Source of the DNA: Acidovorax carolinensis
Lineage (GTDB): Bacteria > Pseudomonadota > Gammaproteobacteria > Burkholderiales > Burkholderiaceae_C
Length of the DNA stretch: 64,000 nt
Assembly: GCF_002157145.1 (NCBI RefSeq)
Contig: NZ_CP021361.1
Location: 3,686,501 to 3,750,500, forward strand
Direction of reading: 5' to 3'
Shown one piece after another: positions 51,801-63,232 of this stretch. A program made the translations under genes and the position numbers. Below the pieces are notes generated by a model that did not search any database, was not told the origin of the DNA, and saw only the letters and a program-made list of their open reading frames with translations. Numbering within the stretch: the stretch's first letter is position 1; each line of letters begins with the position of its first letter.

Positions 51801-53377
51801 ATGACCTACCTGCTCGCACTCGACCAAGGCACCTCCAGCTCCCGCAGCATCGTCTTTGACGAGCAAGGCCGCATCGTGGCGCAGGCGCAGCTGGAGCTGC
51901 CGCAGATCTACCCCCAGCCCGGCTGGGTGGAGCACGACCCGCTGGAAATCTGGCGCACCCAGCTGGCCACGGCACGCGATGCGCTGGCCAAGGCGGGCAT
52001 TGCCGCCAGCGCCGTGCGCGCCGTGGGCATCACCAACCAGCGCGAGACCACCGTGCTTTGGAACCGCAAGACCGGCCAGCCCGTGCACCACGCCATCGTG
52101 TGGCAGGACCGGCGCGCCGAGCCTGCCTGCGCGCAACTGCGCGAACAAGGCCATTCCGCCACCATCCAGGCCAAAACCGGGTTGCTGGTGGATGCCTATT
52201 TTTCGGGCACCAAGCTGCAGTGGCTGCTGGACCATGTGCCCGGCGCGCGCGACGCGGCCGAGCGCGGCGAGCTCGCCTTTGGCACGGTGGACAGTTGGCT
52301 CATGTGGAATCTCACCCACGGCCGGGTGCATGTGACCGACGTGAGCAACGCCTCGCGCACCATGCTGTTCAACGTGCGCACCAACCAGTGGGACGACGAG
52401 CTGCTGGCGCTGCTGCGCATCCCCAGGGCGCTGATGCCCGAGGTACTGCCGTCCAGCGCCCACTTTGGCGACATCGCCCCCGACCTGCTGGGCCACCCCA
52501 TCCGCATCGGCGGCGTAGCGGGCGACCAGCAGAGCGCGCTGTTCGGCCAGGCCTGCTTTACCGCCGGCATGGCCAAGAACACCTATGGCACGGGCTGCTT
52601 CATGCTGATGCACACGGGTGGCACGTTCCAGACATCCCACAACGGCCTGCTCACCACCAGCGCAGCATTGGCAGCCCCCACGCTTGCTGCTGCGCATGCG
52701 GCGCTGCCCCCGAGGGGGCCGTACCAGGCTTGGGGCGGCCCGGCGCCTGGCAGGCCACGACCCAACCCGAATTCGCCATGGAAGGCAGCGTCTTTGTCGG
52801 TGGCGCCGTGGTGCAGTGGCTGCGCGACGGACTGCGCGCCATCGATTCGAGCAGCGAGGTGCAGGCGCTGGCCGAAAGCGTGCCCGACTCGGGCGGCGTG
52901 ATGATGGTGCCCGCCTTCACCGGCCTGGGCGCACCTTACTGGAAGCCTGATGCCCGCGGCACCATCACGGGCCTGACGCGCGGCACCACGCTGGGCCACA
53001 TTGCGCGGGCCGCGCTGGAAAGCATCGCCTACCAGAGCGCCGCCCTGCTGCTGGCCATGAGCCGCGATGCCGTGGCCGCAGGCGGCGCCCCGGTCAGCGA
53101 GCTGCGCGTGGACGGCGGCGCCTGCATCAACGACCTGCTCATGCAGTTCCAGGCCGACCTGCTGGGCATTCCGGTGGTGCGGCCTGCCGTCATCGAAACC
53201 ACGGCGCTGGGCGCGGCGTACCTGGCGGGGCTGTCGAGCGGTGTGTATGGCAGCACCGATGAGCTGTCCCAACTGTGGCGGGCAGATCGCCGATTTGTGC
53301 CCACGCTCGGCAATGCGCGTGCGCAGGAGTTGATGGCGAACTGGGAGCACGCCGTGCGCCAGACCACGGCAGACTGA
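51801..53377 (+). pseudogene. glpK: Glycerol kinase with a palindromic-repeat insertion and one-base frameshift
   Basis: The N-terminal part ([42 protein letters not shown]) and the C-terminal part ([37 protein letters not shown]) are full GlpK halves in different frames. Between them lies about 83 extra bases of palindromic GC-rich repeat. With one base restored in the run of five C, the insert is 84 bp, exactly 28 codons, and the gene reads as 525 aa. Without the insert it would be 497 aa, the normal length. So the true gene may be intact with an in-frame insertion. Confidence 0.85.
52664..52746. repeat. Palindromic GC-rich repeat inserted in glpK
   Basis: The segment has nested inverted repeats (CCCCC-GAG-GGGGG core; outer GCCCCCACGCTTG against CAGGCTTGGGGC) and is flanked by GCGC on both sides (52660-52663 and 52743-52746), a possible target duplication. 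Removing 83 bases rejoins the gene as [19 protein letters not shown]. Confidence 0.65.
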
Positions 53378-53457
53378 ATTCGGTTGCGCACCAGAACGTA
53401 AGGGCGCGGCGGCGCTACCATCGTGGCCCCAGTTGTTGTTGCCACCTTGCACCTCCC

Positions 53458-54294
53458 ATGAACCAAACCGCCGCCTCCCCCTCCCTCCCCACCATCGCCT
53501 TCATCGGCGGCGGCAACATGGCCAGCGCCATCATTGGCGGGCTGATCCACCGCGGCCACCCGGCCAGCCAGATCGAGGTGGTCGAGCCCTGGGCCGAGGC
53601 CCGCGAGGCGCTGCGCAAGAACTATGGACTGCAAGCCCAGGCCGAAGCGGGCCCGGCACTGCAGCGCGCGCAGATCGTGGTCTGGGCCGTCAAGCCCCAG
53701 ACCTTCAAGGACGCCGCTGCCCAGGCAAAGCCCCACACGGCAGGCGCCCTGCACCTGAGCGTGGCCGCCGGCATCCGCTCGGACAGCATCGCCCAGTGGC
53801 TGGGCAGCGAACGCATCGTGCGCACCATGCCCAACACGCCCGCGCTGGTGGGCAAAGGCATGAGCGCGCTCTATGCCCGCCCGGCCGTCAGCGCGCCCGA
53901 GCGTCAGAGCATCGAGGCCATCATGGCCACGACGGGCGAGTTCCTGTGGGTGGATGATGAGCCGCTGCTGGACGCCGTCACGGCGCTGTCGGGCTCGGGC
54001 CCGGCCTATGTTTTCTATTTTCTGGAAGCCATGACGCGCGCCGGCACCGACATGGGCCTGACCGCGGCGCAGGCCCACCAGCTGGCGGTCGGCACCTTTG
54101 TGGGCGCCTCGGAGCTGGCCCGCCGCTCCGACGAAACGCCCGCGGTGCTGCGCCAGCGCGTCACGTCCAAGGGCGGCACCACCTATGCGGCCCTGCAATC
54201 GATGGAGCAGGACGCGGTGGGCGAGAAGTTCGTGCAGGCCATGCAGGCCGCACGGCAGCGTGCGCACGAGCTGGGTGACGAGTTTGGAAAATAA
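53458..54294 (+). CDS. proC: Pyrroline-5-carboxylate reductase
   Basis: A 278-aa enzyme for the last step of proline synthesis. The N-terminal Rossmann motif is IAFIGGGNMASAIIGGL. The C-terminal signature has ALSGSGPAYVFYFLEAM and VTSKGGTTYAAL. The start at MNQTAASP is the family start; the longer frame overlaps glpK. Confidence 0.95.
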   Translation: MNQTAASPSLPTIAFIGGGNMASAIIGGLIHRGHPASQIEVVEPWAEAREALRKNYGLQAQAEAGPALQRAQIVVWAVKPQTFKDAAAQAKPHTAGALHLSVAAGIRSDSIAQWLGSERIVRTMPNTPALVGKGMSALYARPAVSAPERQSIEAIMATTGEFLWVDDEPLLDAVTALSGSGPAYVFYFLEAMTRAGTDMGLTAAQAHQLAVGTFVGASELARRSDETPAVLRQRVTSKGGTTYAALQSMEQDAVGEKFVQAMQAARQRAHELGDEFGK

Positions 54295-54296
54295 GT

Positions 54297-54355
54297 ATCA
54301 AAACAGCCTGTAGCTCTTGATGGATAAGCGCTAATAGCTATTTATTTGATAGCAA
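54297..54355 (-). repeat. Dispersed intergenic repeat, copy H
   Basis: On the minus strand: TTGCTATCAAATAAATAGCTATTAGCGCTTATCCATCAAGAGCTACAGGC. It lies between the convergent proC and ubiA genes. Confidence 0.75.
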
Positions 54356-54356
54356 A

Positions 54357-55226
54357 TCAACCCAGCAGATAGCTGCCCGCAATGCCGACGAACAGCGTGA
54401 ACCCCACCCAGTGGTTCATGCGAAACGCCCGAAAACACCCCTCGCGCGAGCGCGTGCGGATCAGCCACCAGTGCCACACCACCTGGGCCAGCGCCACCGC
54501 GATTGCTATGTAAAAAATAGTACCTAGCGCAAGCGGTGCAAGCGCTACCAGCCAACAACCCAGGAACAGCAGGTAGAACACCACAATGGCGACCACGTCA
54601 AAGCGCCCCAGCGTGATGGCCGAGGTTTTCATGCCGATCTTCAGGTCGTCGTCGCGGTCCACCATGGCGTATTCGGTGTCGTAGGCCAGCACCCAGAACA
54701 GGTTGCCCAGCCAAAGCAGCCACGCCATGGCCGGCACCTGGCCCTGCACGGCGGCAAACGCAATCACGATGCCGAAGTTGAAGGCAATGCCCAGCACCGC
54801 CTGCGGCATGGCAAAAAAACGTTTGGTGAACGGGTAAAGAATGGTCACCAGCAGCGCCGGCACCGACCAGGCCACCGCCACCCAGTTCGTCGTGAGGACC
54901 AGCCCCAGCGAAATGAGCGACAGCACCGCGCCCACGGCCAGGGCTTCCTTGACCGAGACCTGGCCCGAGGTGATGGGCCGCTGCGCCGTGCGCTTGACGT
55001 GGCGGTCGAAATCGCGGTCGGCCACGTCGTTGATGCAGCAGCCGGCGCTGCGCATCAGGATGGTGCCCAGCACGAACACCGCCAGCAGATGCCAGCCTGG
55101 AAAACCGCCCGCCGCCAGCCACAGCGCGCTGAGCGTGGGCCAGATCAGCACCAGCCAGCCGGCAGGCCGGTTCAAGCGGATCAGGTCGAGGTACAGGGAA
55201 AAACGGCTGCGCGGAGAAGGGGTCAT
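54357..55226 (-). CDS. ubiA: 4-hydroxybenzoate octaprenyltransferase
   Basis: A 289-aa membrane prenyltransferase of ubiquinone synthesis with about eight helices. The two Asp-rich motifs are [20 protein letters not shown] and [19 protein letters not shown]. The start MTPSPRS is preceded by a stretch that is in frame with the CYTH/CHAD gene only because of a frameshift there. A dispersed repeat copy lies inside the 3' part. Confidence 0.93.
   Translation of the reverse strand: MTPSPRSRFSLYLDLIRLNRPAGWLVLIWPTLSALWLAAGGFPGWHLLAVFVLGTILMRSAGCCINDVADRDFDRHVKRTAQRPITSGQVSVKEALAVGAVLSLISLGLVLTTNWVAVAWSVPALLVTILYPFTKRFFAMPQAVLGIAFNFGIVIAFAAVQGQVPAMAWLLWLGNLFWVLAYDTEYAMVDRDDDLKIGMKTSAITLGRFDVVAIVVFYLLFLGCWLVALAPLALGTIFYIAIAVALAQVVWHWWLIRTRSREGCFRAFRMNHWVGFTLFVGIAGSYLLG
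54501..54555 (+). repeat. Dispersed repeat, copy I, inside ubiA
   Basis: ATTGCTATGTAAAAAATAGTACCTAGCGCAAGCGGTGCAAGCGCTACCAGCC matches the repeat family. Read on the minus strand in the ubiA frame it encodes a hydrophobic stretch ([19 protein letters not shown]) that forms part of a membrane helix. Confidence 0.6.
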
Positions 55227-55335
55227 GCTGAAACCAACGAAAAACGGACAGGAACGGGCAAAGGACGAACGCAGCGAAAAATGCGGCGAGCGGCGCCGCC
55301 CGCGCGCGATGGCGGGCCGGCCCGGAAAACGCGCT

Positions 55336-56879
55336 TTATACGCTACCCGCCGCTGGCGGGGCGGGCGGTGGGGCCAGTGGCACGCCGGCCTGCCCGGCGG
55401 CAAAGCCGCGCAGAAACTCCACAATGCCCGGGTCCACCGCCAGCCGCTGGCCAGCACCCCGGCCTGCAGCACATCGCGCGATGCACCGATCCCCGCCTGC
55501 AACTGGGTTGCCTGCTGCAGCCAGCGCTGTGCGCGCACGGGCAACAGCGGACGCAAGGCCTCGATGTTGTAGCGCAGGCGCTTGGCCAAGATGCGCGCGC
55601 GGTGCTGGCTTTCGGCATGGGTGCTGTCGCGCAGCGCCTTTTTCCATTGCGCATGCAGCCGCTGGATGCGCTGGCGCACCCAGTGGCGCACGGTTTTGCC
55701 CGGCAGGTCCGGCGATTCACCCCAGGCCTGCGGGCGGGCCAGGTCATCCAGCCACAGGGTGATGGACAGCAAGGCCGCGCCCACGGCCGGCTCCTGCAAT
55801 GCCCGGCGCACCAGCTGGCGCTGCTGCAGCGCGGCCTGCTGGAATGCCTGCGCCATCGCCTGCCAGCGCTCTGCCCGCCCGGCGTCACCGGCCACAAAGG
55901 CGTCTTGCAGCGCGGGCAGCGTCTGCGTGCACGCCACATCCAGGTCGCGCAACTCGCCCAGCAAGACCAGCATGGGCTGCATCTCCGGCCACGCAGGCAC
56001 CGCCCGCACCGGCGCGGCCGGTTTGAACAGGCGCAAGGCGCCGCGAAAGCGCCGCCAGCCCACGCGCGCCTGGTGCACCAGCTCGGGGGCGTCGCTATGG
56101 ACCAGCGCGTTCAGGTTGGCGGTGAACTGGGCAAACATCTCGCCCAGCACGGGCTGCACCAAGGCGCGCAACGAAACCTCGGTGCCCAGTTGCGGCGGGC
56201 GGGCGCGCAGCGGGGTGTCCAGCTTGCCATCGCGCAATTCATAGCCGCGCTGGGCCTTGCTGGCCGCCAGCGGCAGCACGGCGATGTGCTGCGCAATCTG
56301 CCGCGCCAGATCGAACAGCGCGGCGGGCGGCCCGGCCAGCAGTTCCAGCTCCAGCTCGCAAATCGGCACGCTGCGCTGCCCGCAGGTGATCTGCCCCATG
56401 TCAAGCGCCACCTCGATAGCACTGCCATCGCGCCGGCGCACCGTCCAGGCCGTGCGCTCGAAGTCCGTGGCAAAACAGGGCGCGAGCGCTGCAAACACCG
56501 CGCCGTCGGGGTCGACTTTTTGCCAAGGCGGCGCGGACTGCAGGGCGGCCTGCACCAGCGCAGGCCCTGGCACCGGCACTTCCCATTCTCCGCGCAGGCT
56601 CAGGGCCGAATCGCCGCTGTCGCTGGTCTTGAGGGTTTGCAGCCATTGCGGCGCATTGACCCCGCCCACACGCCGCAGGCGCAGGGCCATGCGCTGGGTG
56701 CGCAAGGCCTGTCCGGGCGTGTCGTAGTAAATGTTGTCCACCTGCTTGTGCACGGGCTGGCGCCGCGCCAGGGCCGGCAGGCGCGCCAGCTGCCGCGCCA
56801 GGCCGGCGGGATTGGACGTGGGCAACGCGAGCTTGATTTCAAGCTCTGCGCCCGGGCCGGGGTAGCTGGTAGATGGCAT
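55336..56879 (-). pseudogene. CYTH and CHAD domain protein (triphosphatase-like), one-base frameshift
   Basis: An N-terminal CYTH domain starts with the ExExK signature ([10 protein letters not shown]) and covers about residues 1-205. A CHAD domain follows, with two-part helical repeats ([32 protein letters not shown]). Near 55458 the frame slips: the natural end [18 protein letters not shown]...PPAAGSV continues in another frame to a stop at 55336. The length is 1544 nt, one short of 515 codons. Adding a C in CAGCGGCTGG repairs it. Read uncorrected, it runs falsely into ubiA. CYTH proteins hydrolyse tripolyphosphate. Confidence 0.85.
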
Positions 56880-56974
56880 GGTGTTTGTCTCTCCAGGTCA
56901 CGGCGCCACGGTGACAGACCGCTGTCGGAAAAAAGCGCCGGCAGCAGACACGCCCCGTGATCCAGCAAACGAAA

Positions 56975-57478
56975 TCAGTCTTCCAGCAACGAGCGCAGCA
57001 TCCACGCTGCCTGCTCGTGCACCGTCAGGCGCTGGGTCAGCAGGTCGGCCGTGGGTTCGTCGCTGGCCTTGTCGGCCAATGGGAACAGGCTGCGCGCGGT
57101 GCGGGCCACGGCTTCGTGGCCTTGCACCAGGATACGGATCATCTCGGTGGCCTTGGGCGGCTGGGCGGGGGCATCGGGCAGGCTGGTCAGCTGGCCGAAC
57201 TGGGCATAGGAGCCCGGTGCGAAATGGCCCAGCGAGCGGATGCGCTCGGCAATCGGGTCCACGGCATTCCACAATTCGGTGTACTGCGTCATGAACATGG
57301 TGTGCAGCGTGTTGAACATCGGGCCCGTCACGTTCCAGTGGAAGTTGTGGGTGGTGAGGTACAGCGTGTAGGTATCGGCCAGCAGGCGTGACAGGCCCTG
57401 GGCAATGGCGGCGCGGTCTTTTTCGCTGATGCCGATGTTGATGCTGGGTGCCGAGGTTTTGCTGGAAGCTTTGGCCAT
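56975..57478 (-). CDS. dps: Dps-family DNA-binding/ferritin-like protein
   Basis: A 167-aa Dps subunit. The ferroxidase residues appear in [14 protein letters not shown] and [12 protein letters not shown]. The Lys/Ser-rich N-terminus (MAKASSKTS) could bind DNA. It oxidises iron with peroxide and protects DNA. AGGAG precedes the ATG. It lies downstream of oxyR, its likely activator. Confidence 0.92.
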   Translation of the reverse strand: MAKASSKTSAPSINIGISEKDRAAIAQGLSRLLADTYTLYLTTHNFHWNVTGPMFNTLHTMFMTQYTELWNAVDPIAERIRSLGHFAPGSYAQFGQLTSLPDAPAQPPKATEMIRILVQGHEAVARTARSLFPLADKASDEPTADLLTQRLTVHEQAAWMLRSLLED

Positions 57479-57623
57479 GTCATTTCTCCTGGAATGGGCG
57501 GGTGGAACAACGGCTGCGGGCGCCTGAAAATCAGGCCTGCAGCGCAATCGACCACTGTAGCGCAGGAAACCGCGCGCACAGGGCACAAGCGCCGTTCAAC
57601 CCCGCCTGCACGGTCGCATCAGG

Positions 57624-58589
57624 TCATGACAGCCGCGTGACGCCCGGTAGCTCGCAGGCATAAATGGCGTTGCGCAGCGCGGCAATGGCTTCATAGCGCG
57701 TGAAGCTGCGCCGCCAGGCCAGCACCACGCGGCGCGTGGGCGGTGGGCTGCCATCTTCCTCGCGGATGGGCAGGTAGCGGATATAGTTTTCGTCGCTCTT
57801 GCGCCGGCGCGACACGGTCAGCAGCGCATCGCGCGGCACCGACAAGCGCGGCACCAGCGTCACCCCCATGCCGGCGGCCACCATGTGCTTGATGGTCTCC
57901 AGCGACGAGCCCTCGAACGACTTGCGGATGCCCTCGGCATTGCTGGCAAAGCGCGCGAACTCGGGGCACACCTCCAGCACATGGTCGCGAAAGCAGTGGC
58001 CCGCGCCCAGCAGCAGCATGGTCTCGCTCTTGAGCTCGGACGCGGTGATGGATTTTTGCGCGGCCAGCGGGTGCTTGCTGGGCACCGCCGCCATGAACGG
58101 CTCGTCATACAGCGGCGCGATGGCCAGGCCCGTGTCGGGAAAAGGCTCGGCCAGGATGGCACAGTCAATCTCGCCGGTGCGCAGCATCTCCAGCAGCTTG
58201 ACGGTGAAGTTCTCCTGCAGCATCAGCGGCATCTGCGGGGTGCGCGTGATCGAGTGGCGCACCAGGTCGGGCAGCAGGTAGGGGCCGATGGTGTAGATCA
58301 CGCCCAGGATCAAAGGCCCGGCCAGCGGGTCCTTGCCGCGCTTGGCAATCTCCTTGATGGCCGCCGCCTGCTCCAGCACGCTTTGCGCCTGGCGCACGAT
58401 GTCCTCGCCCAGCGGCGTCACCGTGACCTCGCCCGCACTGCGCTCGAAGAGCTTGACGTCCAGTTCCTCCTCGAGCTTCTTGATGGCGACCGACAACGTG
58501 GGTTGCGACACATAGCAGGCATCGGCCGCATGACCGAAGTGCTTCTCCCGCGCCACGGCAACGATGTACTTGAGTTCGGTAAGGGTCAT
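57624..58589 (-). CDS. oxyR: Peroxide-sensing LysR regulator OxyR
   Basis: A 321-aa LysR protein. The helix-turn-helix is HAADACYVSQPTLSVAIKKLEEEL. The redox pair lies in GAGHCFRDHVLEVC with nine-residue spacing, as for C199 and C208 of E. coli OxyR. It activates peroxide defence genes when oxidised. It follows recG by 20 nt on the same strand, so the two are probably one operon, with dps next. Confidence 0.93.
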   Translation of the reverse strand: MTLTELKYIVAVAREKHFGHAADACYVSQPTLSVAIKKLEEELDVKLFERSAGEVTVTPLGEDIVRQAQSVLEQAAAIKEIAKRGKDPLAGPLILGVIYTIGPYLLPDLVRHSITRTPQMPLMLQENFTVKLLEMLRTGEIDCAILAEPFPDTGLAIAPLYDEPFMAAVPSKHPLAAQKSITASELKSETMLLLGAGHCFRDHVLEVCPEFARFASNAEGIRKSFEGSSLETIKHMVAAGMGVTLVPRLSVPRDALLTVSRRRKSDENYIRYLPIREEDGSPPPTRRVVLAWRRSFTRYEAIAALRNAIYACELPGVTRLS

Positions 58590-58609
58590 GGTGAATGCAT
58601 TTCGGCCCG

Positions 58610-60766
<2,157 letters not shown>

Positions 60767-60876
60767 GGAGGAGCGATGGGAGCGCGGGTATGGCCAAAAG
60801 GCAGGACAAAAAGGCTACCATGGTTGTCTTCACTCACACCTTGTTACGACGATCTTTCGCGTCCCGTGCTTCCGAC

Positions 60877-62154
60877 ATGCTCAAGCGCATCCCAATCCGA
60901 CACCTCACCCTGGGCATGTACCTGCACGAATTCTGTGGTTCGTGGATGGAGCATCCGTTCTGGCGCGCCAAGTTCCTGCTGAAAGACCCCAAGGACCTGG
61001 CCCGCATCCAGGCCACCTCCATCCACGAATGCTGGATCGACACCGACAAGGGCGTGGATGTGACACCGGGCACCGCCTCGGTCTCGCGCGCAGAAGCGGA
61101 TGCGCAGGTCGAGACCGACTTCAGCCAGCTCGAAGACTTGCCGCCGCTGCAGGTCAGCCTGCCGTTGCCGCCGCTGCCCGCGCGCAACCGCGCCCCCACG
61201 GACATGGAAGGCGAGCTGAAGATGGCCGCATCGATCTGCATGCAGTCCAAGCAAGCCGTGGTGTCGATGTTCAACGAGGCGCGCATGGGCCGCGCGGTAG
61301 ATACCTCCAGCGCCAAGAGCCTCGTTGAAGACATTTCCGACTCCGTCACGCGCAATCCGGGCGCGCTGATCAGCCTGGCGCGCCTGAAGACCGCCGACGA
61401 CTACACCTACATGCATTCGGTGGCGGTGTGCGCCCTGATGGTGGCGCTGGCCCGGCAGCTCAAGCTCGACGACGAGCAAACGCGGCTCGCCGGCATGGCG
61501 GGCCTGCTGCACGACCTGGGCAAGGCGGCGGTTCCGCTGGCCGTGCTGAACAAGCCCGGCAAGCTCACCGACCAGGAATTCACCGTGGTGCGCAGCCACC
61601 CCGTGGCGGGCTACCAGATGCTCAAGGAGGGCGGCAACCTGCCCGAGGCCGTCCTCGACGCTTGCTTGCACCACCATGAAAAGGTCGATGGCACCGGCTA
61701 TCCCAACCAGCTGCGCGGCGACGCCATCAGCGTGATCGCCCGCATGACGGCGATCTGCGATGTCTATGACGCCATCACCTCCGACCGGCCCTACAAGCGC
61801 GGCTGGGACCCGTCCGAGTCGCTGCGCCGCATGGCCGAGTGGACCAGCGACCATTTCGATGCGCGGCTGTTCCAGGCCTTCGTCAAGAGCATCGGCATCT
61901 ATCCGGTGGGTTCGCTGGTGCGGCTGACTTCGGGCCGCCTGGGCGTGGTGATGGAGCAAGCCCCGGCGGCGCTCACCACCCCGGTCGTAAAAGTGTTCTT
62001 CTCGACCAAGTCCGACCTGCGCATTCCGCCCGAACTGGTGAACCTCGCGGCACCGGGCACCACCGAGAAAATCGTGGCGCGGGAAGACCCCGACCGGTGG
62101 AATTTCCCCGACCTGAACACGCTGTGGTCCGGTCTTTCCGAAGCAGCCTGGTAA
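60877..62154 (+). CDS. HD-GYP cyclic-di-GMP phosphodiesterase with DUF3391
   Basis: A 425-aa protein. DUF3391 (about 1-130) begins MLKRIPIRHLTLGMYL. The HD-GYP domain (about 165-345) has HSVAVCALMVALA, LLHDLGKAAVP and HHEKVDGTGYPNQL, with all metal ligands present. It should hydrolyse c-di-GMP and lower biofilm signals. The start at 60877 fits DUF3391; the frame extends 29 codons upstream. It is divergent from recG. Confidence 0.9.
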   Translation: MLKRIPIRHLTLGMYLHEFCGSWMEHPFWRAKFLLKDPKDLARIQATSIHECWIDTDKGVDVTPGTASVSRAEADAQVETDFSQLEDLPPLQVSLPLPPLPARNRAPTDMEGELKMAASICMQSKQAVVSMFNEARMGRAVDTSSAKSLVEDISDSVTRNPGALISLARLKTADDYTYMHSVAVCALMVALARQLKLDDEQTRLAGMAGLLHDLGKAAVPLAVLNKPGKLTDQEFTVVRSHPVAGYQMLKEGGNLPEAVLDACLHHHEKVDGTGYPNQLRGDAISVIARMTAICDVYDAITSDRPYKRGWDPSESLRRMAEWTSDHFDARLFQAFVKSIGIYPVGSLVRLTSGRLGVVMEQAPAALTTPVVKVFFSTKSDLRIPPELVNLAAPGTTEKIVAREDPDRWNFPDLNTLWSGLSEAAW

Positions 62155-62185
62155 AACCACCCTGCCCATACTTACCTTCGCTGCC

Positions 62186-63142
62186 GTGCCCTCCCTGATC
62201 ACCCTCACCCTCAACCCCGCACTCGACCTGGCCACCACCACCGACCGCGTGGCGCCCACGCACAAGCTGCGCTGCGGCCCCGTGCAGCGGTTTGCGGGCG
62301 GCGGCGGCATCAACGTGGCGCGCGTGCTGCACCGGCTGGGCAGCGAGGTGCAGGCCTGGGCCCTGGCGGGCGGCGTCGCCGGCGCACAGGTGCGCCAGTT
62401 GCTGGCCGATGAGGGCGTGGCCACCGCCATCCAGCCCATTGCCGGCGACACGCGCGAGAACTTTTCGGTGGTGGAAACCACCACCGGCCAGGAGTTTCGC
62501 TTCGTGCTGCCCGGCCCCACCCTGCAGGCCACGGAATGGCAGGCCTGCCTGGACACCTTGGCCGCACTCACCACCGCACCGCGCTGGCTGATCGCCAGCG
62601 GCAGCCTGCCACCCGGCGTGCCCCCTGATTTTTACGCCCGGCTCGCACCCGGCGCCCGCGCACGCGGCACGCGCCTGGTGGTGGACACCTCCGGCCTGCC
62701 ACTGGCGGCGGCGCTGCAGGCCGGGGTCACGCTGGTCAAGCCCAGCCTGCGCGAATTGCGCGAACTGCTGCAGCTGCCCCTGGCCAGCGCCGCAGCGTGG
62801 TGCGCGGCCGCGCAGGCGCTGGTGCACGCGGGCCAGGCGGAAATCGTGGCACTGTCCCTGGGCGAGCAAGGTGCGGTGCTGGCCACGCGCAACGGAGTCT
62901 GGCAGGCCCCGGCCCTCCGCGTGTCGGCAGCCACCGGCACCACGGGCGCGGGCGACTGTTTTCTGGCCGCACTGGTCTGGGCACTGGACCGCGGCGAAGC
63001 GCCGCCAGAGGCCCTGCGCTGGGGCGTGGCCGCCGGGGCAGCCGCGCTGCTGTCCCCCGGCACGGCGCTGGCCCAGGCCCATGACGTGCAGAGGCTCGTG
63101 CACAGCGTGCCGGCACCGGTGTCCTTCACTGTCCAGCCATAG
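62186..63142 (+). CDS. PfkB-family hexose-phosphate kinase (phosphofructokinase type)
   Basis: A 318-aa ribokinase-fold enzyme. It begins ITLTLNPALDLATTTD, as in 1-phosphofructokinase and PfkB (6-phosphofructokinase II). The anion-hole and base motif is TGTTGAGDCFLAAL and the substrate motif is GGGGINVARVLHRLG. Whether it uses fructose-1-P, fructose-6-P or tagatose-6-P cannot be decided here. The start is GTG at 62186. Confidence 0.88.
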   Translation: MPSLITLTLNPALDLATTTDRVAPTHKLRCGPVQRFAGGGGINVARVLHRLGSEVQAWALAGGVAGAQVRQLLADEGVATAIQPIAGDTRENFSVVETTTGQEFRFVLPGPTLQATEWQACLDTLAALTTAPRWLIASGSLPPGVPPDFYARLAPGARARGTRLVVDTSGLPLAAALQAGVTLVKPSLRELRELLQLPLASAAAWCAAAQALVHAGQAEIVALSLGEQGAVLATRNGVWQAPALRVSAATGTTGAGDCFLAALVWALDRGEAPPEALRWGVAAGAAALLSPGTALAQAHDVQRLVHSVPAPVSFTVQP

Positions 63143-63232
63143 CCTTACCCTGCATAGCGCGCGGCCCCGTGGGACAATCGCTCCCTTCGCAATTTTTTAC
63201 CTTGGTACGGGCCCGTTCAGCCCTCAAGCACG

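Noticed and set aside
54357..56879. An 840-aa CYTH-CHAD-UbiA fusion protein
   Set aside because: The join is made of Arg/Pro-rich nonsense, the natural CHAD end lies in another frame (stop at 55336), and ubiA has its own ATG at 55226. A single missing base explains the apparent fusion.
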